Shown piece by piece: positions 34,599 through 45,000 of a stretch of DNA of 64,000 bases. The stretch comes from Sphingomonas sp. 67-36 (GTDB taxonomy: Bacteria > Pseudomonadota > Alphaproteobacteria > Sphingomonadales > Sphingomonadaceae): contig MKSU01000016.1 in NCBI GenBank assembly GCA_001897375.1, positions 1 through 64,000 on the forward strand, given 5' to 3'. The notes under the pieces are model-generated. The model did no database searches. It was not told the DNA's origin and was given only the letters and a program-made list of their open reading frames with translations. Every line of letters starts with the position of its first letter. Positions within the stretch are counted from its first letter, which is position 1. Made by a program: the position numbers and the translations under genes.

Positions 34599-36935
34599 AT
34601 GATCGAGATTTCGACCGCCGCCGCGCTGGCCGTTGGTGCGGCCGTCGCGCTGCTGCTGTTCGCCGGCGCGTGGCTGCTATTCGCCGGATTGCGCGCGACG
34701 GCCGGGGCGCGGGCCACGGGCGCGGTCAATGCGCGTTACGAGGCGCTGCTGCGCACGGCGCCGGCATCGCCGATCATCGCTTATGGCGACGGGCGGCTCG
34801 AGCTGAACGCTACCGTTGCGGGCTGGCTGGGCGTCGAGGGGTTGCCGGGGCGGATCGACGAGCTTGCGGGCGTGTTGCCGGCGGAGACGATCGCCGCGCT
34901 CAAGAGCGATATCGCCGCCGCGCAACGCGCCGGTCGGGGCTTCGCGCGGGCGATGACGCTCCCCGGATCGTCGCGGACGCTGCTGTGGCGCGGCGAGCGC
35001 GGGCCGCAGGAGATGGGCGGCGCGGTCGTCGTCTGGGTGTTCGACGCCACCGACAGCCAGCGCGAGATCGCGCAACTCACCGCGCAGAAGGACGAGTTGC
35101 AGGACGCGTTCGAGGCGCTGACCAGCCTGATCGAGACCGCGCCGCTGCCGATGTGGTATCGCGGGCCGGACCTGAAGCTGGCGATGGCCAATACCGCCTA
35201 TGTCGCGGCGGTCGAGGCGGCGGACGCGGCGGACGTGGTGGCGCGCGGACTGGAGCTGGTCGAAGGCTCCGGGCAGGGCGGGCCGCTCGGCGGCGCCGTG
35301 GCAGCGCGCGAGCTGGGACGGCCGCAAGAGCGCGTGCTGCCCGCGACGATCGGCGGCGAGCGGCGCTCGCTCAGGCTCCATGATATCCCGCTGCCGAGCG
35401 GGGGCGTCGCCGGCTATGCGATCGACATCGAGGATCTGGAGCAGGCCCATGCACGCGAGCGGCGCTTCGCCGAAGCGCAGCGCGCGCTGCTCGACCGGCT
35501 TTCGGCCGGGGTGGCGCAATTCGGGCGCGATCGCGCGCTCGCTTTCTGCAACCAGCCGTTCCGCCGCATGTTCGCGATGCGCAGCGAATGGCTCGCCGAC
35601 CGCCCCGAGTTCGATCGCGTGCTGGAGCGGATGCGCGAGGCGAATCGCGTACCCGAAGTGCGCGACTTCCCCGGCTGGAAGGCGGAACGGCGCGACTGGT
35701 TCACGCAGGACGGCGCGTTCGAGGAGACGTGGCTGCTGCCCGATGGCGCGCATATCCGCGTGCTGGTTCAGCCACTGCCGGATGGCGGCCTGCTGTTGAT
35801 CTTCGAGGACCGGACGGAGCAGGTGCAGCTTGCCTCCGCGCGCGACACCCTGCTGCGCGTGCGCACCGCCACCTTCGACAACCTGTTCGAAGCGCTGGGC
35901 GTCTTCGCCACCAACGGCAAGTTGCAATTGTGGAACAACCGCTTCCGCGCCCTTTGGGGGCTGGAGGAGGAATTCCTCAGCGGCCATCCGCGCGTCGACG
36001 CGGTGGCGGAGAAGGTCGCCGCGAAGCTCGCCAATCCGGGGCAGGCGCGGTTCATCAACGAACTGGTCCGCGCCGCCACCGTCGAGCGGCAGACCCGCAG
36101 CGGGCGGGTCGATCTCGCGGACGGGCGGCATTTCGAGTTCGCGGCGGTGCCGTTGCCGGACGGCAATGCGCTGTTCACGATGCTCGACATCACCGACAGC
36201 CGCCGCATCGAGCAGGCGCTGCGCGAGCGCACCGAGGCGCTGGAGAAGGCCGACCGCACCAAGACCGCCTTCGTCGCCAGCATGAGCTACGAATTGCGCA
36301 CGCCGCTCACCTCGATCAGCGGCTTCGCGGAGATGCTGCACGGCGGCTATGCCGGCAAGCTCACGAAACAGGCCGACGCCTATGTCGAGGCGATCCTCGA
36401 ATCGGTCGAGCGGCTGGGCGTGATGATCGACGACGTGCTCGATCTGACGCAGGCGGCGGACGAGGGCGAGGCGCTGGAGCGGGACGATATCGACCTCGCC
36501 GCGATCGCACGCGCGGCGGCGGATCGCCTCGCGCCGCAGGCCAGGAAGGACGGGATCGATTACGTTGTGGAGATCAGCCATTCGATCGGCCGGATCACCG
36601 GCGACGCACGGCGTATTCGCGAGGTGATCGAGCATCTGCTGCGCCACGCAATCGGCGCGGCCGGGAAGGACGGCCGGGTGTTGCTTCACGCGGACGGCAA
36701 TGCCGGCGCGGCGCGGATCGTGGTGTCGGACGACGGGCCGGGGATGGACGCGGAAGCCATGGCCCATGCCTTCGACCGCTTTCCCCGGCCGGGCATCGCC
36801 AGCGGCGGGGAGCGCGCGCTCGATCTCGGCCTGCCGCTCGCCAGGCAGTTCGTCGAGGCGCATCGCGGCACGATCGAGTTGCTCAGCGAGCCGGGCGAGG
36901 GCACGCTGGTCACGGTGGAACTGCCGCGGCGATGA
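34599..36935 (+). CDS. divL: DivL-like PAS protein, histidine-kinase homologue with Tyr in the H-box
   Basis: The 778-residue membrane protein has one N-terminal helix (about residues 6–30), three or four PAS-like sensor domains (about 45–150, 170–275, 285–400, 415–530), a HisKA-type dimerisation helix and an ATPase-like domain. The H-box reads FVASMSYELRTPLTSI: residue 564 is Tyr where His accepts phosphate, as in Caulobacter DivL (Tyr550). The ATPase part keeps G1 (DDGPGMD), but its N-box lacks the key Asn (HLLRHAIGA) and its G2 box is degenerate (RALDLGLPL). It is probably a non-kinase regulator of CckA that reads DivK. The stop overlaps tsaE as ATGA. The gene order ahcY–divL–tsaE supports the identification. 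Confidence 0.88.
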   Translation: MIEISTAAALAVGAAVALLLFAGAWLLFAGLRATAGARATGAVNARYEALLRTAPASPIIAYGDGRLELNATVAGWLGVEGLPGRIDELAGVLPAETIAALKSDIAAAQRAGRGFARAMTLPGSSRTLLWRGERGPQEMGGAVVVWVFDATDSQREIAQLTAQKDELQDAFEALTSLIETAPLPMWYRGPDLKLAMANTAYVAAVEAADAADVVARGLELVEGSGQGGPLGGAVAARELGRPQERVLPATIGGERRSLRLHDIPLPSGGVAGYAIDIEDLEQAHARERRFAEAQRALLDRLSAGVAQFGRDRALAFCNQPFRRMFAMRSEWLADRPEFDRVLERMREANRVPEVRDFPGWKAERRDWFTQDGAFEETWLLPDGAHIRVLVQPLPDGGLLLIFEDRTEQVQLASARDTLLRVRTATFDNLFEALGVFATNGKLQLWNNRFRALWGLEEEFLSGHPRVDAVAEKVAAKLANPGQARFINELVRAATVERQTRSGRVDLADGRHFEFAAVPLPDGNALFTMLDITDSRRIEQALRERTEALEKADRTKTAFVASMSYELRTPLTSISGFAEMLHGGYAGKLTKQADAYVEAILESVERLGVMIDDVLDLTQAADEGEALERDDIDLAAIARAAADRLAPQARKDGIDYVVEISHSIGRITGDARRIREVIEHLLRHAIGAAGKDGRVLLHADGNAGAARIVVSDDGPGMDAEAMAHAFDRFPRPGIASGGERALDLGLPLARQFVEAHRGTIELLSEPGEGTLVTVELPRR

Positions 36936-37378
36936 TCCGGCTGGCCGATCCGGCGGCGACCGAGGCGGTTGGCGCGTCGCTCGCCGCCGTGCTGGCGCCG
37001 GGCGACGTGGTGACGCTCGACGGCCCGCTCGGGGCGGGCAAGACGAGCATCGCGCGCGGGCTGCTCGCCGCGCTGGGGCTGGCGGGGGAAGCGCCGTCGC
37101 CGAGCTTCGCGATCGTCCAGCCTTATGCACCGCCCGAGGTGCGGCTGCCGGTACTGCACGTCGATCTCTACCGCATCGACGATCCGGGCGAGATGGAGGA
37201 GCTGGGGCTGGACGAGGCGCGTCATGATTCCGCGCTGCTGATCGAATGGCCGGAGCGCGCCGGGCCGTACGCCTGGCCCGATGCGTTGCGGCTCAGGCTG
37301 GAGATATTGCCGGACGGCGCGCGCGGGTTGACTTGGGCCGCGCCCCCGGCTTGGGAGCGGCGATGGCGACCGACATGA
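36932..37378 (+). CDS. tsaE: tRNA threonylcarbamoyladenosine biosynthesis ATPase TsaE
   Basis: TsaE is the ATPase partner of TsaB/TsaD in forming t6A at position 37 of ANN-decoding tRNAs. The 148-residue protein has the P-loop GPLGAGKTS at 31–39, the PSPSFAIVQPY switch-like segment, and the conserved VDLYRIDD and LLIEWPER motifs. Its ATG overlaps the divL stop (ATGA), and the amgK gene starts 15 bases before its stop, so it is embedded in a tightly coupled run. tsaB and tsaD are not in the window. Confidence 0.94.
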   Translation: MIRLADPAATEAVGASLAAVLAPGDVVTLDGPLGAGKTSIARGLLAALGLAGEAPSPSFAIVQPYAPPEVRLPVLHVDLYRIDDPGEMEELGLDEARHDSALLIEWPERAGPYAWPDALRLRLEILPDGARGLTWAAPPAWERRWRPT

Positions 37379-38343
37379 TTCCCCCCGCCGGCGCAGCCGC
37401 CTTCCTCGCCGCGAACGGCTGGGCGGGGGCGGAGATTTCGCCGCTGGCGGGCGATGCCTCCTTCCGACGCTATTTCCGGGTGCGCCTCGGCGAGCGGCGC
37501 GGCGTGCTGATGGACGCGCCGCCGCCGCACGAGGACCCGCGCCCGTTCATCGCGATCGCGCGCTGGCTGGGCGAGCGCGGCTTCTTCGCACCGGTAATCC
37601 ACGCGGCGGACGAGGTGGCGGGTCTCGTGCTAATCGAGGATTTCGGAGACGCGCGGATGCGCGAGGCGATCGAAAGCGATCCCGACGCGGCGATGCGGCT
37701 CTATGGCGAGGCGATCGATGTTTTGGTCGCGCTGCGCGGGCACGAGGCGATGGCGGGGTTGCGGCCCTATGACCTCGCCGAGTTGCAGCGCGAGGCGGGG
37801 CTGCTGGTCGAATGGTACTGCCCCGCGATCGGGCTGGAAGTGGATGCCGACGGCTATCGCGCGGCGTGGGACAAGGTGCTGGCGCGCGCGATCCCCGAAC
37901 GGGCGGTGACGGTGCTGCGCGACTATCACGTCGAGAATCTGATGCTGATCCCGGCCGGGCTGGGGCTGCTCGATTTCCAGGACGCGCTGGCGGGGCATGC
38001 CGCCTATGATCTCGTTTCGCTGTTGCAGGATGCGCGGCGCGACGTGGAGCCGTCGATCGAGGAGGCGATGCTCGTCCGCTACCGCGCCGCGACTGGCGAG
38101 GGCGAGGCGTTCCTCGATGCCTATCATGTGCTGGGCGCGCAGCGGAACGCGAAGATCGTCGGCATCTTCACCCGGCTGTGGAAGCGCGACGGCAAGCCGC
38201 GCTACCCGGCGCTGTGCCCGCGCGTCTGGGCCTATCTGGAGCGCGATCTGACCTATCCGGCGCTCGGCCCGGTCGCGGCGTGGTTCGACGAGAATATCCC
38301 GCCCGAATTGCGCGGCGACCCGATGGTGCTGGCAGGACGATGA
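37363..38343 (+). CDS. amgK: Aminoglycoside-phosphotransferase-fold sugar kinase AmgK
   Basis: AmgK phosphorylates N-acetylmuramate or N-acetylglucosamine at the anomeric position in peptidoglycan recycling. The 326-residue protein has the APH fold, with a nucleotide-binding segment GDASFRRYFRV (30–40), a catalytic loop DYHVENLML (187–195) and metal-binding LDFQD (203–207). Its identity as AmgK rather than a generic phosphotransferase rests on the following murU gene, which is coupled by ATGA overlap. The ATG at 37363 has GGGAG upstream and overlaps tsaE by 16 bases. An ATG at 37375, overlapping the tsaE stop, is an alternative. Confidence 0.85.
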   Translation: MATDMIPPAGAAAFLAANGWAGAEISPLAGDASFRRYFRVRLGERRGVLMDAPPPHEDPRPFIAIARWLGERGFFAPVIHAADEVAGLVLIEDFGDARMREAIESDPDAAMRLYGEAIDVLVALRGHEAMAGLRPYDLAELQREAGLLVEWYCPAIGLEVDADGYRAAWDKVLARAIPERAVTVLRDYHVENLMLIPAGLGLLDFQDALAGHAAYDLVSLLQDARRDVEPSIEEAMLVRYRAATGEGEAFLDAYHVLGAQRNAKIVGIFTRLWKRDGKPRYPALCPRVWAYLERDLTYPALGPVAAWFDENIPPELRGDPMVLAGR

Positions 38344-39095
38344 CCCGACCCAGGGCGATCCGCCCCAACCCCGGCGGCAAGGTGCCGAAGACCGCGATGG
38401 TGATGGCCGCCGGCCTCGGCAAGCGGATGCGCCCGCTCACCGCGACGCGGCCCAAGCCGCTGATCGAGGTGGCGGGCAAGGCGCTGATCGATCATGTGTT
38501 CGACCGGTTGAAGGCGGCCGGGGTGGAGCGCGCGGTCGTCAACGTCCATTACCTCGCCGACGCGCTGGAGGCGCATCTGCTCCATCGCGTGAAGGGGATC
38601 GAGATCATCGTCTCCGATGAGCGCGGGCAGCTGATGGAGACCGGCGGTGGGCTGGTGCAGGCGCGCAACCTGCTGGGCGACGAGCCGTTCCTCTACGTCA
38701 ACAGCGACAATCTGTGGATCGACGGGCCGAGCGACGCGATCAGGCTGCTCGCCTCGCGGTGGGACGATGCGGCGATGGACGCGCTGCTGCTGATGGTGCC
38801 CTATGCCCGCGCGCACAACCATCGCGGACAGGGCGATTTCCGCCTCGCGCCCGATGGGCGGATCGTCGGGCGGCGCGGACGCGGGCAGGTCGCGCCGTTC
38901 GTGTGGACCGGCGTGCAGATCATGCACCCGCGCCTGATCCGGGACTGGCCGGAGGGGCCGTTTTCCACCAACCTGTTCTGGGATCGCGCGATCGAGGCCG
39001 GACGCGCCTATGGCGTGGTGCATCAGGGGCTGTGGTTCGATGTCGGCACCCCCGGCGCGATCAAACGGACCGAGGCGCTGCTCGCCGATGGCTGA
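38340..39095 (+). CDS. murU: N-acetylmuramate-1-phosphate uridylyltransferase MurU
   Basis: MurU makes UDP-N-acetylmuramate from UTP and the AmgK product, letting the cell bypass MurA/MurB and so fosfomycin-sensitive steps. The 251-residue nucleotidyltransferase has the signature AAGLGKRMRPLT (23–34), the conserved RPKPL lysine, METGGGLVQA, and the metal-binding VNSDN motif. It is somewhat longer at the N-terminus than Pseudomonas MurU because of a basic leader (MTRPRAIRPNPGGK). Its start overlaps amgK by ATGA and its stop overlaps addB by eight bases. The name is inferred from family plus the neighbouring kinase; a different UDP/dTDP sugar is possible. Confidence 0.84.
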   Translation: MTRPRAIRPNPGGKVPKTAMVMAAGLGKRMRPLTATRPKPLIEVAGKALIDHVFDRLKAAGVERAVVNVHYLADALEAHLLHRVKGIEIIVSDERGQLMETGGGLVQARNLLGDEPFLYVNSDNLWIDGPSDAIRLLASRWDDAAMDALLLMVPYARAHNHRGQGDFRLAPDGRIVGRRGRGQVAPFVWTGVQIMHPRLIRDWPEGPFSTNLFWDRAIEAGRAYGVVHQGLWFDVGTPGAIKRTEALLADG

Positions 39096-42000
39096 AGGCC
39101 GGCGGCCACGGATCTACACCATCCCGGCGCACCGGGCCTTCGCCGACGCGCTGGTCGCGGGGTTGATGCGACGGCATGGCGGCGAGCCGCTCGGGCTGGC
39201 GCGCGGCTTGGTGCTGCTGCCGAACAACCGCGCGAAGATAGCGATCACCGAGGCGTTCGTGCGCGCGTCGGGCGGGGGGTTGGTGCTGCCCCGGCTGGTG
39301 GCGATCGGCGCGGACGATCTGGGCGAAGCGATCGGCGCCGCGCTCGATCCGGCCGACGATGCGGCGCCGGTGCCGCCCGCCATCGCCCCGCTCGCACGGC
39401 GGATGATCCTGTCGCGGCTGGTGCAGGAGGAGCGCGGCGATCTCGACGCGGCGGAGGCGGTGCGGCTGGCCGGGGAGCTGGCGCGGACGCTCGACCAGCT
39501 CATCGTCGAGGAGGTGCCGCCGTCGCGGCTGGCGGAGCTGGACCTCGGGCCGGAACTGTCGGAACATTGGCAGCGCGCGCTCGCCTCGTTCCGCGTGGTG
39601 CTCGATCGTTGGCCGGGCGAGCTGGCGCGGCTCGGGCGGATCGACCTTGCCGAGCGGCGCGCGCGGCTGCTGTCGCGGCTTGCCGGGCGGTGGAGCGAGA
39701 CTCCGCCGGCCGGGTTCGTCTGCGCGGCCGGCATCACCGATTCCGCGCCCGCCGTCGCGCGGCTGCTACGTAGCATCGCCTTTCTGCCAAAGGGCATGGT
39801 GGTGCTGGCCGGCGTCGATACCGCGATGCCGGAGGAGGAATGGGAGGCGCTCGGCCCGCACCCGGAGGACGAGCGGCGGCGCGCGATCGAGGTGCATCCG
39901 CAATTCCATCTCAAGCTGCTGCTCGAACGCATCGGCGTCGCGCGCGGCGAGGTGACGACGTGGCGCGACGGCAGCGATTTCGATGCTTCGGCGGCGCGCG
40001 GGCGGGCGATCGCCAACGCGCTCGCACCGGCGGACTTCACCGGCAAATGGACCGGTCTGGCGGCTGCGGACCGGCGGCTGACGGGCGTGCGCGCGGCGGA
40101 GTTCGCCAATCCGGCCGGCGAGGCGCAGGCGATCGCGCTGGCGCTGCGCGGCGCGCTGGAAACGGAAGGGCGGACGGCGGCGCTCGTCACGCCGGATCGC
40201 GCGCTGGCGCGGCGGGTGGCGGCGCATTGCAAACGCTGGAACATCGGGATCGATGACACCGCCGGGCGGCCGCTCTCGATCCTCCCGCCGGGGACATTGC
40301 TGAGCGCGATCGCGGAGGCGGCCGCGCAGGATTTCGCGCCGCTCGCCTTGCTCACCCTGCTCAAGCATCCACTGGTGCGCGCCGGGGATCAGCGGGCGGC
40401 GTGGCTCGACGGGGTGCGGCGGCTCGATCGCGCGCTGCGCGGACCGCGTCCCGCACCGGGGCTATCCGGCATCGACGCGCGAATGGGCGAGGATCGCTGG
40501 TGGAGCGAGACGCGCGACCTGCTCGCGCCGATCGCGGCGGAACTGGGCGCGTCGGACCGCCCGTTCGCGGGGCGCATCGCGGCGCTTCGCGAGGCGGCGC
40601 AGGCGTTGGCTGGCGACGAGGCGTGGCGCGGCCCCGCCGGACGCGCGGCGGCGGACCTGCTCGCGGAACTGGAAGCCGAAGCGGAAGCGGGGCCGCGCGC
40701 GGTGTCGCTCGATGATCTCGCGCCGCTGATCCGGCTGCTGATGGACGAGGTGGCGGTGCGGCCGGCGCAGGGGGGCCATCCGCGCCTCGCCATCTACGGC
40801 CTGATCGAGGCTCGGTTGCAGAGCGCCGACCTGATGATCCTCGGCGGGCTGAACGAGGGCGTATGGCCGGGCACGCCCGCGCCGGACCCGTGGCTCGCCC
40901 CGCGCATTCGCGCCGCGCTCGGCCTGCCGGGGCTGGAGCGGCGGATCGGCGTCGCCGCACATGATTTCGGGCAGGGGCTGGGCGCGCCGGAGGTGTTGCT
41001 GACCCGCGCGCGGCGCGACAGCCGCTCGCCGACGCTCGCCTCGCGCTTCTGGCTGCGGCTGGAGGCGATGGCGGGGAAGGATTTCGCCCGCGCGCACGAT
41101 CTGGAAGGTTGGGTCGAGGCGCTCGACCGGCCCGCGGCGCATCGGCCTGCCTCGCGCCCCGCGCCGTCGCCGGCGAAGGAACTGCGACCGCGCGAGATCT
41201 CGGTGACGCAGGTCGATCGCCTGAATGCCGATCCCTTCGCCTTCTACGCCCAGCGCATCCTGCGGCTCGCCGCGCTCGATCCGGTCGATGCCGATCCTAC
41301 CGCCGCGTGGCGCGGAACGGCGGTGCACGAGGTGCTGGAGAGATGGGCGCGCGAGGATGGTTGCGCGATCGAGAAGCTGCGCCCGCGCGCGCTGGCGATG
41401 CTCGACGATCCGGCGGCGCATCCCTTGCTGCGCGCGCTGTGGCAGCCCCGGCTGATCGCGGCGATCGACTGGATCGCGAACCGGCTCGCGCAGCAGCGCG
41501 CCGAGGGCCGCAACGTGCTGCGCGTCGAGGAGAAGGGCGCGGCGGAGATTGCGGGCGTGAGGCTTTCCGGCAAGTTCGATCGTATCGACCGAGCGGCGGA
41601 CGGCAGCCTCGTTATCGTCGATTACAAGACCGGCAAGGCGCCGTCGCCGCTCGCGGTGCGGGAGGGCTTCTCGATGCAGCTCGGGCTGCTCGGCGCGATC
41701 GCGGAGGCCGGCGGGTTCGAGGGGATTTCGGGGACCGCGGGCGGGTTCGAATATTGGTCTCTGGCCAAATATCGCGACGAGTTCGGGCAAGTCACCAGCC
41801 CGGTTGACCCGGCGGGGAAGAACGGGCGGATCTTGACCGGCGAGTTCGTCGAGCGTGCGCGCCGGACGTTCACGGCGGCGGCGGAGCAATGGCTCACCGG
41901 GGACGAACCGTTCGTCGCCAAGCTCCATCCCGAATACGCGCCTTACGCCGATTACGACCAGTTGATGCGACGCGACGAATGGTACGGCCGTGACCGCTGA
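39088..42000 (+). CDS. addB: Double-strand break repair protein AddB
   Basis: AddB is the 970-residue subunit of the AddAB helicase–nuclease that resects DNA ends for RecA-dependent repair. It has a helicase-like N-terminal body that lacks a canonical Walker A, as usual for the alphaproteobacterial type. The C-terminal PD-(D/E)XK RecB-type nuclease starts near residue 700; its active-site residues lie in GKFDRIDRAADGSLVIVDYKTGKA near 830 (quoted in part around DYKTGK). I see no obvious iron–sulphur cysteine set. The ATG at 39088 overlaps murU, and the stop overlaps addA by 11 bases. Family call is strong. Confidence 0.93.
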   Translation: MAEGRRPRIYTIPAHRAFADALVAGLMRRHGGEPLGLARGLVLLPNNRAKIAITEAFVRASGGGLVLPRLVAIGADDLGEAIGAALDPADDAAPVPPAIAPLARRMILSRLVQEERGDLDAAEAVRLAGELARTLDQLIVEEVPPSRLAELDLGPELSEHWQRALASFRVVLDRWPGELARLGRIDLAERRARLLSRLAGRWSETPPAGFVCAAGITDSAPAVARLLRSIAFLPKGMVVLAGVDTAMPEEEWEALGPHPEDERRRAIEVHPQFHLKLLLERIGVARGEVTTWRDGSDFDASAARGRAIANALAPADFTGKWTGLAAADRRLTGVRAAEFANPAGEAQAIALALRGALETEGRTAALVTPDRALARRVAAHCKRWNIGIDDTAGRPLSILPPGTLLSAIAEAAAQDFAPLALLTLLKHPLVRAGDQRAAWLDGVRRLDRALRGPRPAPGLSGIDARMGEDRWWSETRDLLAPIAAELGASDRPFAGRIAALREAAQALAGDEAWRGPAGRAAADLLAELEAEAEAGPRAVSLDDLAPLIRLLMDEVAVRPAQGGHPRLAIYGLIEARLQSADLMILGGLNEGVWPGTPAPDPWLAPRIRAALGLPGLERRIGVAAHDFGQGLGAPEVLLTRARRDSRSPTLASRFWLRLEAMAGKDFARAHDLEGWVEALDRPAAHRPASRPAPSPAKELRPREISVTQVDRLNADPFAFYAQRILRLAALDPVDADPTAAWRGTAVHEVLERWAREDGCAIEKLRPRALAMLDDPAAHPLLRALWQPRLIAAIDWIANRLAQQRAEGRNVLRVEEKGAAEIAGVRLSGKFDRIDRAADGSLVIVDYKTGKAPSPLAVREGFSMQLGLLGAIAEAGGFEGISGTAGGFEYWSLAKYRDEFGQVTSPVDPAGKNGRILTGEFVERARRTFTAAAEQWLTGDEPFVAKLHPEYAPYADYDQLMRRDEWYGRDR

Positions 42001-45000
42001 CGCGCTCGTCCCCTTGCCACCGCTGCGCGGTGAGCAGCGCACCGCGAGCCGGCCGGACAGCCATGTCTGGCTTTCCGCCTCGGCCGGCACGGGGAAGACG
42101 CAGGTGCTCGCCGCGCGCGTTTTCCGCCTGCTGCTGCGCGGGGTGGAACCGGGGGCGATCCTGTGCCTCACCTTCACCAAGGCGGGTGCGGCGGAGATGG
42201 CGGCGCGCGTCAGCCAGCGGCTCGCGGCGTGGGTGCGTGCGCCGGAGACGGTGCTGGCGAAGGACCTGATCGCGCTGGGCGAGGAGCCGACGCCGCAGCG
42301 CGTCGCGCGCGCCCGCACGTTGTTCGCCAAGGTGCTCGACGCGCCGGGCGGGGGGCTGCGCATCCAGACGATCCACGGCTTCTGCCAGGGATTGCTTGCC
42401 GCTTTCCCGGCGGAGGCGGGGCTGGTGCCCGGCTTCCGCCCGATCGAGCCGCGCGAGGAGGCGCTGCTGATGCGGCAGGCGCTCGCCGACCTCCTGGTCG
42501 ATGCCGAGCGCGAGGGACGGAGCGGTCCGGCGGCGACGATTGGCGCGCTCTCCGTGCGGCTGGGCGAGGAGAAAGCGGAAGGCTTCCTGCGCGATTGCGC
42601 GCGCGCCGGACGGGCGCTGGAGGGGCTGCCGAGCGGAATCGGCCCCCATATGCGGCGCGCGCTCGGGCTACCGGGGGGCGATGTCGAGGAGACGATCCGC
42701 GCGGCCTGCGGCGACGATGCGATCGACCGGCGCGCGCTGGAGACGATCGCCGCGCTCAACCGCGCATGGGGGACGAAGAACGGCGTCGCGCGGGCGGAGG
42801 CGGTCGCGACGTGGCTCGCGCTCGGCGCGGAGCAGCGCGCGGCGGCGCTGGATGACCTTCACAACATCTGGGCCAAGGCGGACGGCGATCCGCGTTCGTT
42901 CGGCAAGGGGCAGGCGCCGCAGGACCCGGTCTATGCCGATCTCGCGATGCGGCTGCACGGGCAATGCGCGGAGCTGTTGTCGCTGCGCGTGCGCGCCGCC
43001 TTCGCCGACCTGCTCGCCGACGCGCTGACGGTGGGGCGGGACTATGCGCGCGGCTATGCGGCGGCGAAGCGGCGGGCGGGGGCGGTCGATTTCGACGACC
43101 TGATCGCCGCGACGGTCGATCTGTTCGACCAGCCGGGGATCGGCGAATGGGTGCGCTTCAAGCTCGACCAGATCACCGAGCATGTGCTGATCGACGAGGC
43201 GCAGGACACCAATGCGAGCCAGTGGCGGATCGTGCGCGCGCTGGTGGACGAATATTTCGTCGGGCGCGGTGTCCATGCGCCTTCGACACGCACCCTGTTC
43301 ACCGTCGGCGATCACAAGCAGGCGATCTTCGGCTTCCAGGGCACCGATCCGATCAATTTCGTTGCGGCCGAGCACTATTTCGCCGGCCGGGCGGAAGAAG
43401 TGCGCGGCGAGGACTTCATGGCCGACGAGGAGCGCGGGCTGGCGTTCGAGAAGCTCTCGCTGGTGGCCTCGTTCCGCTCGACGCGGCCGGTGCTGGAGTT
43501 CGTCGACGCGGCGATCGGGCTGATCGGGCATGAGGCGCTGGGCATGGCGGAGGCGGTGCCGCCGCACGCCAGCGAGGTGCCGGGGCCGGGCGTGGTCGAG
43601 CTATGGCCGCCGATCTGCGCCGGGGCGGGCGAGGGCGACGACGGCGAGGAGCAATGGATCGACGATGCGGTGCGCGAGAATGCCGCCCGCATCGCCCGGC
43701 AGGTACGCGCGTGGCTCGATCAGGGGCTGATGCTGGAGAGCAAGGGCCGCGCGCTGCGCCCGGAGGACGTGATGATCCTCGTCAAGCGGCGCGGCGAGCT
43801 GGCGCAATTGCTTGTCGCGCGGCTCTATGCCGAGGGCGTGCCGGTGGCGGGGGTCGATCGCCTGCGGCTCAACGCGCCGCTGGCGGTACAGGACCTGCTC
43901 GCGGCGATCCGCTTCGTGCTCCAGCCCGACGACGATCTCAGCCTTGCCAGCCTGCTCGTCTCGCCGCTGATCGGCTGGACGCAGGAGGAATTGCTCGACC
44001 GCGCCGTGCCGCGCTCCGGGAGCCTGTGGCGGCATCTGTCGGCGCGGTATCGCGATCTGCTCGCGCCGCTCGACGCGATGCTGGCGCGGGCGGATTTCAC
44101 CACGCCCTATCAGTTCCTGGAGGAATTGCTGTCGGGCGCGCTCGACGGACGGCGGAGGCTGCTCGAGCGGCTCGGCGAGGAGGCGCGCGATCCGATCGAG
44201 GAACTGCTGTCCGCCGCGCTCGATTTCGAGACCAGCGCGACGCCCTCGTTGCAACGCTTCCTCGACTGGTTCGATCGCGGCGAGGTGGAGATCGTGCGCG
44301 ATGCTGCCCAGCCGCGCGACGCGGTGCGCGTGATGACGGCGCATGGCGCGAAAGGGTTACAGGCGCCGTTAGTGATCCTCGCCGACGCCACCGCCGACCC
44401 GGACGCGGCGATGCGTTCGGCGCTGATGTGGACGCCGCCCGATCTCGCCGCGCCGCTCCCGGTGTTCCGCCCGCGCAAGGACGAGCGCGCCGGCGAGATC
44501 GACGCGGTAGTCGCCGCGACCGACCTGCGCGAGCGGCAGGAGCATTGGCGGCTGTTCTACGTCGCGGCGACGCGCGCCGAGGAAAGGCTGGTGATCGCCG
44601 GTTCGCTCAGCGCCAAATGGCAGGGCGTGCCGCCGCCGGAGAGCTGGTACGGTCTTGCCGCCGGCACCTTCGATTCGCTCGGCGTGGCGGGGGAGGGCGC
44701 GCGGACCTTCGCCGGCATCGCCCCGCCGACCGCCGCGAAACCGCGCGCCATGAAGCAGGTGGAGCCGGTCGAGGCATCCGCCGTGCCGGAATGGGCGCGC
44801 CGGCCTGCCCCGCAGGAGCAGCGCCCGCCGCGCCCGCTTGCGCCGTCATCACTTGGTGAAGATGAGGTGGCCGATCCGCCGCCCGGCCCGGCGATGCGCG
44901 CGGCGGCTGAGCGCGGACGGCTGATCCATGCACTGTTCGAGCGGCTTCCGGCGGTGGCCGCCCGCGATCGCACGCGCGCCGCCGATCGCTGGCTGGCCGA

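Noticed and set aside
40462-42759. 765-codon frame antisense to addB and addA
   Set aside because: High-GC artefact opposite two well-identified genes; the translation is Arg/Ser-rich without domains.
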